A stretch of 64,000 nucleotides of DNA from positions 14,135,834-14,199,833 of the forward strand of contig OU015523.1 in assembly GCA_907165065.1 (NCBI GenBank), given 5' to 3'. This stretch comes from Caprimulgus europaeus. Taxonomy: Eukaryota; Chordata; Aves; Caprimulgiformes; Caprimulgidae. A program made the translations under genes and the position numbers. The notes beneath the pieces were generated by a model, which saw only the letters and a list, made by a program, of their open reading frames with translations, did no database searches and was not told the DNA's origin. Shown in pieces: positions 27,412 to 37,600 of the stretch; the stretch's first letter is position 1, and the number at the start of each line of letters is the position of its first letter.

Positions 27412-27599
27412 AATCAGATGACCCTGTGTGTGCGTGCAGGTTTGTTGGTGAATGTGGTGAGTGGATGAGGGCCGGGCTCAGAGACGGAACAGCTTCAAGG
27501 TTCAGGCAGGGAAGGCCCGGCTTGGCGCTGCATGCACCCGTCTGAGTAATCTCATTCTCCTCAGACGCCTTCTGGTTTTCAGCTGTCTTGGGTTTCTTC
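27412..27599 (-). CDS. ZBTB20: ZBTB20 N-terminal extension exon (long isoform)
   Basis: This exon encodes about residues 4-67 of the long isoform, reading (R)[18 protein letters not shown] and ending HTGSSDC. Mammalian ZBTB20 long isoform has MLER before this KKPK. The acceptor is TTTATTTTCAG (ending 27600) and the donor is GTGAGT at 27411. The exon is 188 nt, starts with the third base of a codon and ends with the first, so the MLE exon must end in phase 2. The region before the BTB domain is Ser/Pro/Ala-rich and has no known fold; it is the part of the protein that differs most between species. The short isoform starting at M74 does not need this exon's coding capacity. Confidence 0.93.
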
Positions 27600-28923
27600 C
27601 TGAAAATAAACAAAGAGACCTTTGAAGGGACTGACTGCATATTTGGGAAAAGGCATTTTTAGAATCTGTTAAAGATAACTTTCTTCCCCCTCACCACCCC
27701 CTTCTCTCCTCTCTTTTCCCTTACAGGGAAGGAGGTAGAGAAGATTTTCCTCCATGCTTCCTGTTTGGAAACAAGCTGCTCCTTGTTTTGACTCTGATGC
27801 AATGGCCCTGAGACTGTGTTACAGCAAATAGGCCGAGCACGAAGCTCCTCATTCTGCCCCTACTGATGACATATAAAGTGAAACTCGTCCCAGTGGTTTA
27901 GACAGTCGGAGCTCCATTTGACAAATATTAACCAAGGCTGTAGCATTCTGAATAGAGAGAGTTATACAGAAATGTAATAGAATTGTCTGAAAAGCAAACA
28001 AACATGCAAGTTTCCAGTTCAAAACAAACCAGTTGCAGAGGCTCATTTTGTGGGGAAAAGCACGGAAGTAATTTTGAGATGCAGAGGTCATCAAAGTAAA
28101 GCATGAAGATTTGGAGCCTGAAACAACAGGCTATGAGCACAGTACATTGCAGCTCTCAGCACCACCATCCAGGACCTCTGAGCATTTTGTAAACACAATG
28201 AATTAAGCCTCAGAGAAACATCAAGCAGGTAGTTAATCACCTCCTTCATTTCACAGACAGAGACACTGAGGCACGAAGAGAAGTGGCGGGTTTTGAAGCA
28301 CGCTGTGAGCTCTTTGTATGGGGACACAAGCACCCACATCTGCTTTCCCTCCGTGTTACAGGCGAAGGAGCTCCCTCCTCTGCTCCCTGAGGCAGGCAGC
28401 CACCCAGCCAGCCCAGGGTCATCCCTGCCCTGACCCAGCACACGGCCATGGCACCCGGCTAAACATCCAGCAGCTCCTGCCATGTGCCGGAGGGGTCATG
28501 GCCATGCCTGCGAGAGAGCAGCATGAGCTGTGGCAGTGAAGCTGTCCAAATAAAAGGCCGGTATCTCCTGCTGGCAGCCGAAATGCGAGCAGTGGTGGGT
28601 CACCCTGGGAGCAAGCCCTTCTTGAGGTGGCAACTGGTGCCGCTGGGTGACCATGGTTTCAAGGCAGCGTCTGGCCAGGGCGACAGTTGTCCCAGAGCAC
28701 AGAGGTGCCACTGGAGCCAAGGTGGCCGTGCCCTGTGTCTGCCCAGGATTCACACGCATGGCCCTGGCTCCCCGTCTGCTCCTGAAGGGCCAAGGCGGGA
28801 GCCTCTTCTCCCCACACACCCTGCTCTGCTGCACCACACCTAGGGCAGGGTGCGGCTGTCAGCCCAAACAGGATTTTGTGAGGACTGGACCGGCATTTCA
28901 ATGTTTAAACAACTCGATCTTAC
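27600..28923 (-). other. ZBTB20: Intron between candidate first exon and N-terminal exon
   Basis: If the candidate first exon at 28924-28940 is used, this is a 1324-bp intron with donor GTAAGA (28923-28918) and acceptor TTTATTTTCAG (27610-27600). It contains an L3/MIR-like fragment around 28178-28310 and a GC-rich stretch at 28330-28860. Long open frames in that GC-rich stretch overlap on both strands and resemble no family I know, so I treat them as composition artefacts. Confidence 0.5.
28178..28310 (+). mobile_element. Old L3/MIR-like fragment
   Basis: The order 'gagcattttgtaaacacaatgaattaagcctcagagaaac', 'caggtagttaatcacctcc', 'atttcacagacagagacactgaggcacgaagagaag' follows the L3/MIR tail consensus, including the diagnostic 'cattttacagatgaggaaactgaggcacagagag'. 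The copy is diverged and partial. Confidence 0.6.
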
Positions 28924-28940
28924 AGCAAGAAAAGCTCCAT
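28924..28940 (-). CDS. ZBTB20: Candidate alternative first coding exon of ZBTB20 (MELFLL...)
   Basis: An ATG at 28940-28938, with G at -3 and G at +4, opens MELFL plus two bases and meets GTAAGA at 28923-28918. Splicing to the exon at 27599 adds the missing G, giving [15 protein letters not shown] with no frame break. The ATG lies about 30-45 nt downstream of where transcription should begin if the TATA elements at 28993-29013 are used. The exon is too short to be found by ORF length. Against it: the exon ends CT rather than AG at the splice site, so the donor is of medium strength, and a phase match occurs by chance one time in three. I have no transcript evidence. Alternatively this promoter could start a non-coding first exon for the M74 isoform. 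Confidence 0.45.
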
Positions 28941-28964
28941 TCCCGCGACGGTGTGGGGGACGAG

Positions 28965-29210
28965 GAGGAGCAGAGACCCTGGCCCCGGCGAGTTATATAA
29001 AGCCATTATATAAGGGCGGCCCGCCCGGCCGGGGGCAGGGCCGGGACCCGACGCCATTTCCCTGCGGCCGCCGTCGGGGGGCAGCAGCCGCCTGGGCCCG
29101 GCCCGCCCCGGTCGGTTGGTCGGTCGCCCGCCTGCCCGCCCACCCTGGGCAGCGGCCCGCCCCGCCCGCCGCGCCCCGGCCAGGTGCCTGCTCGGCCGGA
29201 ACCTGAAAGA
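28965..29210 (-). promoter_or_regulatory. ZBTB20: Internal TATA + CpG-island promoter candidate
   Basis: This is the most CpG-rich block of the window outside the coding exons. On the minus strand, GC boxes (GGGCGGGGCGGGC near 29170-29155 and CGGGGCGGGC near 29110-29101) and a YY1-like AAATGGCG near 29058 precede two TTATATAA elements at 29013-29006 and 29000-28993. GC boxes upstream, TATA about 100-150 bp downstream, then a phase-compatible splice donor, all favour transcription leftwards, in ZBTB20 sense. Predicted start sites fall at about 28985-28965. Because TTATATAA is palindromic, antisense initiation cannot be excluded. This would be one of several alternative promoters, which ZBTB20 is known to have. 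Confidence 0.6.
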
Positions 29211-29472
29211 TCTGGGAGAGGAGGGAAGAAAAATTGTAATTATAATTAAAAGAAATAATAATTAAACTGGACAAAAAGAAATAAACCAAATCCTCCGTCC
29301 CGGCAAAGGCCCCCCAGGAGGTGCTGGGCCTGGTCGGCTGCTGGCACCTGCCCGGCACTGAAGGGATGCCCTGGGCTGGCCAAATCGCAGACAAAGGTGC
29401 TGGGTCGCAGATGGACGGGGTTATTGGGGGTTCGGGGTGGTGCAGGAGAGCTGAGCTCTGCAGGTAAACCAC

Positions 29473-29520
29473 CACAGAATCACAGAATCACAGAATCACA
29501 GAATCACAGAATCACAGAAT
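29473..29520 (+). repeat. (CACAGAAT)6 octamer tail of CR1
   Basis: Six exact copies of an 8-bp unit. CR1 elements end in such octamer repeats in place of poly-A, so this marks the 3' insertion boundary. Confidence 0.95.
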
Positions 29521-29860
29521 ATTAGGGATTGGAAGGGACCTCGAAAGATCATCCAGTCCAATCCCCCTGCCAGAGCAGGAACACCTGGATGAGTTCACAC
29601 AAGAAGGCATCCAGGCGGGTCTTGAATGTCTCCAGAGAAGGAGACTCCACAACCTCCCTGGACAGCCTGTCCCAGTGCTCTGTTACCCTCACAGTAAAGA
29701 AGTTCCTTCTCAAATTTAAGCAGAACCTCCTGTGTTCCAGCTGACACCCATTGCCCCTTGTCCTATCATTGGACACCACTGTGAAGAGCCTGGCCCCATC
29801 CCCCTGACACTCACCCTTCAAATATTTATAAACATTAATAAGGTCCCCCCTCCGCTGCTG
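29473..29860 (-). mobile_element. CR1 LINE 3' end with ORF2 C-terminus still open
   Basis: The minus strand carries the C-terminal part of CR1 ORF2, including [14 protein letters not shown] and [22 protein letters not shown], uninterrupted to a TAG at 29551-29549. The 3' UTR ends in six perfect CACAGAAT units (29473-29520, + strand sense), the CR1 octamer tail. The 5' truncation lies at about 29860; the frame stays open beyond but loses CR1 similarity. Intact frame and perfect tail mark it as the youngest CR1 copy in the window. It ends about 260 bp upstream of the CpG-rich promoter candidate. Confidence 0.93.
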
Positions 29861-31474
29861 GCACCTCTGATGTGTTTGTATTACCGGGGCTAAAAATCCC
29901 CTCGCCACAGGACAGGCACATGGTACTGCTGCTGTATCCTCCATGTATACAATCAATATGCTCAAAATATACCGGGCTAAAGTCTAATCTGATCTAAATC
30001 AACAGGAGATGACTAAATGGACCTTACTTAAAGTTGCAGAGGTATAGCAAAGGCCTGAACTGATTCACTCCATTTTAAATGGAAGGAAAACCAAACCATT
30101 TAAAAGTGTAATTTTTTTTTTTTTTCCTGAAGAAAACAGAGCATCTCGCCACTCCAAGCTCAGGCAACCTTCTGCCTGCCCCTCATTCTGTCACCAGGAT
30201 CCATCTCTTGCTACGCAGATGAGGATGCATGAGATGCAGACCACATATATTTCAAAGTATACGGACTGCATATGTTTTGTTTGTAACAGTCGGCGTTGAT
30301 CCTTGGCATCAAAACTCTGGCACACCTTCACATGCCTCATTTCCAGATCCCATGACTTTCCTATGTGTAGCCAGACACACCGGGGGCTGGAGGGAATCTG
30401 TGTATAAAACAGTGGATTTTTACAGCATTGCTACCCAAGAAGCTTTCAGGTAGCATGGCTTTTTGTCCAGGCAGCAAAGGACGTAGGTAGAGTTAGACTC
30501 TGGATGCACAGGGTAATGAAGTCCCTTGTGCCTGGGAGTTGAACTGCCATATTTAAGGTCTGTTTTCAGCTCAGAGTTAACCCAAGTTACACGCTCAGAA
30601 TATATCCTCTGACTCTATCTCTATCCACACACAAAGCTGCCTCCCCCGGGCACGATGCTGTTGTTATTTGCAGGGTAGAGTCTCTGTCTGAGTAAGCATG
30701 ACTTGTTGGCCACTAACACGGCCACAGTTGTGTTGTTAGACCAAGCACTGACTGATGCTTCGTTGTGTGGCTGATCCTGCATGTGCCTCCCAGGCCTTCA
30801 AAACTCCTTAGAGGGACAGGTTAAAAAATACTTTAGCAACAGGTAGTGTCACCAGCATTGCTGTGCACAGCATCCCCTGCTTCTTTTGCAAACCTGTTTA
30901 TTTTCTACTTTGCTACTAAGGCTGACACTGTGTTACCAAGACGCTCCTTATGTCATCGCTTTTCCACATCAGAGTCCTGTAGCTTGGTGTCTTGTGCCCA
31001 CTAGGATGGGAAGAGAAGCAATGGTGCTGACGGGCACTAGAGGTGATACCTCTCCACAGCAGTTTGTTTCTCTTACACTGATGCCCGGCATCTCAGTACC
31101 ACCTGAAAGGAATGCAGGCTTACACATGAGGAAGGCTGAGTACGGGAAAGAGCCAAGTCATCTAAGGAACTAAAGAAAACTTTTCAGAAAATAAAAATCC
31201 TGGGGACACTGTGGTCAAAATCACCTCTGAAGAAACCCAAACAAGGTTCTTCTCCAGTCTGCAATGCCCAACTGCTGTTGCCAGCAAAGGACAATGGGCA
31301 AAGCCAGAAAAATCCTGCTGTTGCTGTAAGTACATTGCTATCCTTCTGTTCTAACTTATCGCTCATATCAAGAGATCCTATTGCTATGATCTTCACCTGT
31401 ATATTCTAATTAAATATTCTTACATTAACTTACATAGTCTACTTCTATTGCTGTCTTATTGCTATAGCCTTCAC

Positions 31475-31655
31475 AGGGAGAGTTGTTAAGCACTGGATCA
31501 GGTTGTGGCATCTCCATCCTTGGAGATTTTCAAAACTTAATTGAACAAGGCCCTGAGTAACCCAATACAACTTGGAAGTCAGCCCTGCTCTGAGCAGGGA
31601 ATTGGACTAGAGACCTCCAGAGGACCCTTCCAACCTAATTTTTTTTCTGATTGCA
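31475..31655 (+). mobile_element. CR1 LINE 3'-end fragment
   Basis: It reads 'ttaagcactggatcaggttgtggcatctccatccttggagattttcaaaac', then 'ccctgctctgagcagggaattggactagagacctccagaggacccttccaaccta'. This is the typical 3' part of an older CR1 subfamily. It is truncated at 5' and lacks clear octamers at 3'. Confidence 0.88.
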
Positions 31656-34600
31656 CACTATTTCTATGAACATTTCCATCAGCAAGCTCTTTAATATATC
31701 TCCATGTTCCAGAAGGTAAAGTGGCACACTAACTGTGGAAGAGTATGATTTGTCATAGCTTTGTAAAAAATCCTGAAAGCATAGGGGTAGGAGCGAGAAT
31801 TAAACGAGTAATGAATATTGTTGTGGAACCTTCCCAAATTATACCTATTTATTTACCATCTCCAGATTTCATTGATTGGCAGTCCTGTGTGATTATTTCA
31901 GTAGTAAGGGTCCATCTGCCTTGCTACTTTAGTTCATGTGATTATGTTCTTCTCTACAGACTAATCCTGGAAACAATAAGTTTGCTATTTACTTGTTAGC
32001 AAGGGCAATAAAAGTTGCAACTTATTTGCAAAAGACTTGGGAATGTGCCCTTGGAGCAAGGGGCTCCAGTATGATCTCCAGTTATCTTTGAGCTCCTTCT
32101 TCACACACACCTGAGAGGCTACAAGTCCTTCCAAATACTGCACTCATTCTTAAAATTATCAGAGGGCCATCATCATCTCTGCGTCTTGTGAAGTACTGCA
32201 GAAGGCAAATATAGCAAAGAGATGGCACTTCTGTATATGGAGCTGATGCACAGACTCACAGAAGTTGGGGACAGAAAAGATGCTGATTTTCTAAGCTATT
32301 CTGAGTCTTGAGGGTCACTGCAGAATTCATATTTGCTAATGAATAATAAGAGATATATACAGTCCATTTCTAAGCATCCTACCTGTGCTGTCTCTTTAAA
32401 TTTTCTATCCTATGTCCAGGTACCCTTCTTTTGTTGGTATTCACTTTCAGCATCCCCTTATTGTGTTATTTTCATTGTAGTCATTTACACCACTTAAAAT
32501 ATATTATCTTCTTTCTTGATTGTATGCTCTCCAGTGCCTAATATCAGGCTAACTGCATCCACTGTCATCCCTGAACTGAACTGTGCGTATCAGCACTTTC
32601 CAGCTCATGTGCTAAGCAAGATGTACAATCACTGCCATCTTTTTATTTCTGTTTTCTGTCAGTACCTTCATTGCAGTGGGCATTCCCTCCTTTCTACGTA
32701 CCTTAACGCTGCACTATCATACAACAAGGTCTCAAATGGTGGACAACTCACAGTGCCACAGTGACTGCAATGATCTGGGCACCAGCTGCAAAACAGAATT
32801 GGCTCTTTTCTGTTTAATTTGAAGGCAGAACAGATAATATTTTGGATGTCCTAACCTCAAAGCTACCTAGAAACTAATTACTACCTCTGAGCTTTGGAAT
32901 GCCTTTAAAACCCATGCTACACTTCCCGCTTCTTGCTGCCACTCTTGCATGGAGCCTACTCTCCCTCAACCCTCCACTTGCTCTCCACGCATGATTTCTT
33001 CGCATTTATCTCCCTTGCAACCATTACTTGAGTTTGGACTGAATTTTCTCTCAATGAATTAATATGTTCTCACAGCAGGGCCACCAAACCAGGTCTCTGT
33101 GAAAAATAGGCAAGGCATGTTGTTGTACATCTCACACAGCAGCTCTAACTAACGCTTGAACCTTCCCTTACACGGGGAACAGCTCTCTGTCCTGCGGAGA
33201 CACCAGGTTAGCAATGAACAAATTAGCTCAGGTATAGGAAACAGCGTGGCTGTGCAGAACCCACAGTAGTATCCTGGCTCTCAGGGGAAGCTATGATAAT
33301 GTGACTGTATGAGAATAATACTACATAATGAACAATAATGAGGCAGTTTTCAGCCTCTGAATACAAGGAGGGCTGGGTCACCAACCAGACCTTTGTTCAT
33401 CGCATACTAAACAGCACGGAGGGAACATGCCACAGGGTTGCTGATGTTCTTACAAGTGCTGCTGCTGGCTGAGTCTGCCCACCCATGTTCCAGGCATTAT
33501 TTCTCTTCCTCACAGATATGGCCTCACCTTCTAGTAAGTGCCCTCAGGTCAGAGATGCCTGTAGCACCCAAGCACTGCAATTAACTCTCCGGTGTACAGT
33601 TTGTCTGTAACCTTAGTAATTCACAGAGATAATGAAAAAAAATCCTTTTTTTTTTTTAGGCTTTTCAGATCCTAAAAATATGACTGTGAAAATAGTTCAC
33701 ATTTGATTTTAAGTGATATTTTTCCTGAGTGTTCTGCTGCACATTCTTCTTCTGCCTGTGTGCGACTAACACAGCTCCTGATATCAGTGCTTATCACTGC
33801 CAGTGTTGTGTCTCTTCCAGACATGACATTGACAATACATATTTAGAAACTGACAAAGTGAAAGAGAGAGATGAGTACAATCATTGAATATATAAAAAAA
33901 GACTGAAAGAACAGCAAAAAGCACTGAAATCTGCCCAGAGATGTCACCTCAAAATGCAGAGCACACTGAAGGCCAGAGGTGAGGGTGAAGCTTCCCAAGA
34001 CAAGCTCGCTCTAAACCACCTGAGCTATCCCAGTTTTCCTGACAGAAGTGTTGCTTCAGTAGTTAAAAGTCCTGCACAGGCTGACTGCCTGAATATTCAC
34101 ACAGCTTCTCTGATGATTTTGCAGCCACATTGATCTTCATGCTGTTACAGCTACATGACTGGCAGTTTGTTTAAAATCTCTGATTGCAAGTTTGTCTCAT
34201 ACAATGGAAAACACAAACTCCTGAAAACATCGCCACAAAATGTAATACGAAAGAGAAATCCCAGCAGAACACTGCAGAGCAAGAATGGGCAGCACAGAGA
34301 ACTGACAAGAGAGGCCCAATGTTCTAGTGCAATAAAAGCCTGGAAAATTTAATCAACACAGAAAAGTAAAATCAACTCCAAAATCTCTTACAGGAGACTG
34401 ATTAACATAATTGAGTTAAACTCAGAGATTAAGTTAAACTAAGATTTAAATTTGCTGAGTCTGTTTCAGACCTGAAGTGGCACTTACATGCCCCTGAATT
34501 TGTCCATTTTTTCCATCTAAACCACAAGTCTCATGAAAGTTAGGCCCTGCCTACAAAACTTGCCTGACTTACAACCTCAGAGCATCTTGGCTACAGCAAC

Positions 34601-37600
34601 ACCGACAATACTAGCAAGCCCTGAGAATTGCTCAAAACATATCAAAACTATGAGCTCTACAGGGGAAAAAAAGTGCAAATAACATACAGCTGATAATTTC
34701 AGAACATAATAAAACCACAGCACAAAGTCAAAATTGTCTCAGGCAACTTCATCTATGTAATCCAGCCAAATTTACCAAATTGTAATGGCCTTAAGAAACA
34801 CCAGCCCAATCATAAATGACTCAAGGCCTGGAAAGAACAGCATAAATCTTTAAGGAGTTGCAGTAAATTCAATCTGTATTGCATGAAACACCAATGAGAG
34901 GGAAGGTGGCTCATTAAAAAGTAATGCCAATAAAAAAGAAGATAAACACTCTAAAGACAAACATGGATGAACCAACTAGAAGAGCACAAACTAGAGCAGT
35001 AAGCAGGGAGACCCTGCCAAACTGAAAGATACAAATAGATCAAACCAGTCATTGCTGAACTATGCTGTGAGGCTACAACTTAAATATTTAAGTTTTTTAT
35101 TGACATATTTTTTGCCCACATAGTTCCTTGCAAATTTCAAAAGCAAAACTTAGCTTACCCTCATCAGTAATGCTCACAGGTGCTGCAGTTTGTTTTTGTT
35201 TTTTAAAGATGTCTTTTTTTTGCTAAAACAAGAAGTCTTTTATAAGAGATAAATTATACTTACAGTGGTTTCCAAATGGTATCACTCTTCAGGTAAATTA
35301 CTCCAAGCCTTGGACCTAGTGCAGACGTTCATTGGGGCAGGGAACAGAGAGAGGCTGTGTCTGTACCAGAAAGAACCAAAAGGAAAGGTCAGGGGGAAAT
35401 AATAATTATTTACTGAGAGCAAGAAAACTTGCAGCAGCGCTAACTGGCATTCTCCGCTGTCAGTACAGCTGGCTGCAGCCTGGTAGGGCCAAATTCTTCC
35501 CACTTCAACCCCAACAGCCCTGGCTGCAAACGACAACAGAGTGAGTCCCCGGTTACCCCAGTCACCGATTCTGGTGAAGTGAGGAGGAGAGGGAGGATTG
35601 GCCGGCAAGGCGCTATCAGTGGGATCCATTCTGAGAAGTTGCTCACTCCAATGGCATGAGCAGGGAGCAGGGATGGAGAGCTAGCACAAACTTGGCACTC
35701 AAGTGCATCTCATCAGAACAACAAGGCTAGTCCTGTTCAGAGCAGCTACAAACACTTCCTCAGGACTGAAAGGCAGGAAAAGGAAGGAAAAATCCTCCTT
35801 CGCTTCTTTTGCTGTCTTTACATTTACAAAAGTGACGGCTCATATCAAAGCAGAAGCCCCACTTATCTCCCATCAGCCACCAGGTCTACTGCGGTGAGAC
35901 CAGTGAAATAACTTGCTGTCAGCCTTTCTGGAAAGATTCAGCTCAGCAGCAGTTTTATGCCTGAAATCTCCTGAGCTAAAGAGGGAGTTGGACTCAATGG
36001 ACTAATACAGAAAGGGATCCAAAGAAAAAAAACCTCAGCTCCAATATTTATTAGAGGGTGATTTCACCACCCAGACCTAAGTTTTTGGGAGTATTTACAT
36101 TCTGGGGGGACTTGAATCCCTCTCTAGACTAACAGAACTCCTCCTTTGCTAATTTCTCATGATCTTTGGGTGGCTCATTGTGGATGTTGGAAGTATGCCT
36201 GAAGTTAACATCCAGGGACAGAATTAAATCCTGCTCACTTCACTTATGCAAAGAACTCCCAGGACATCAGCATATTCAGTCCTACCCTCAGTGAAGCCAG
36301 TGGTGCTATTTCCATGAAAAAATGATTTTTCCTACTCTGATCAGACAAGAAAAGCAAATATTTGCTTTATCAAAGAAATCAAGAAGGTGAACAAAAAATG
36401 ATAAGAGAAGTAATTGTTATTTCACAGGTAGTTAATGTCACTGTGCAAGTTGGAATTTATGTCTGTAAGTGCAACACAATAAAAAAACCCCACTGTTCAT
36501 GCAGCAGGAACACTGGAATGAATGCCAGCAGACACAATGAAAGATTTTAGATGACACTGTAATAATGTACTTCACAAAATATACATTCAGTTTTATGTTC
36601 AATTTATACATTTTGTGATGATGACATTTATTGGTGACTAGGATATATGCTACATATTGATTTCAACAGGCTACATGAAACCTGGCAGCTACACTTTACA
36701 GGGGCTCAAGCAAATATTTTCTTTGATTCCAGTTTTTGTGGGCTCTCCCCTCTTGAAGTCCGCTTTGAATTGCAGATTGAGTCAATTTAAACACGAAAAA
36801 ATAATCCTCAACTCAGCCTGAACCTCTGAGTTTCACCAGGGCCTGGGAGAAGAACCAGGTTAGCTCAAAAGAATTGTATAAAACAGTGACATCTTTGACC
36901 ACTACCAAAGGTTGAATTTCTAAGGTGCAGTAATGCCCAAGGATTCTGTAGATTTAAGTCCTCGCTAACACTCAGCATGGCTTACTTTCAAGCTCTCTTT
37001 CCCACTTCCATGTACACCCCACCTGTTCTGTTAATGCTGACCTTGCTTCTTATACCCACTTTGCACACATCAATCTGTCTTTTATCTGGCTCTCGCTCAC
37101 CTTTTTTAAGGCATAAATGCCTTAAAGAGTGTCCAGACTCCAGTTAACAGGCATTTTAAACTCGTACTAGAAGCAGAAAAATCACAGGATCGGGTCTTTA
37201 GTCTTTACTCCGGCAGAACTCCTGCTTACTTCTCTCCTAATTTCACACAAGAGATGCATAAGAACTGCATGTACTAATCCTGCATATTTTCTCACCTCTC
37301 TCTTTGTGTGTCATTACTGTTCTTCCAATCTCTGGGATCCTAATCCAAGTGGCTCTCTAATGTAGCACTGCCTAGCACTCAATCTGGCTTCACATCAAGG
37401 GTCAGGCAGACAAGTTGTTAGAGATGGGCTGTTCAAAGTCTTCTACAAAATCTGGGCATTAAAATCTCTGTGAAAAGCAACACTTAAAATATCTTCATTT
37501 CTTTCCATCATTTTTGCTATGGCCTGGAAACATACATCTCTTCCTCCAGTGTGATGAGCGTAAAGCACTGAGATCATCAGCAGCTCATAGGTACATTTTA

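Noticed and set aside
27308-27640. A 110-codon separate protein
   Set aside because: This is the N-terminal ZBTB20 exon (27412-27599) extended into both flanking introns; splice sites and phase define the real limits.
28091-28901. Several overlapping open frames of 80-130 codons on both strands
   Set aside because: They overlap one another in GC-rich sequence, partly inside an old repeat, and none shows domain similarity or codon bias.
28993-29475. 160-codon open frame on the minus strand across the CpG-rich block
   Set aside because: It is made of GC-rich low-complexity residues (Pro/Arg/Gly/Ala), overlaps the promoter elements, has no family resemblance and no supported splice sites. Open frames of this length are expected by chance in CpG-rich DNA.
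29549-29965. 138-codon gene on the minus strand
   Set aside because: Its C-terminal two thirds is CR1 ORF2. It is a 5'-truncated mobile-element remnant, not a host gene.
35965-36010. Possible CR1 tail ('gagggagttggactcaatggac')
   Set aside because: Only about 20 bp resemble the CR1 3' region and no flanking CR1 sequence follows; too short to call.
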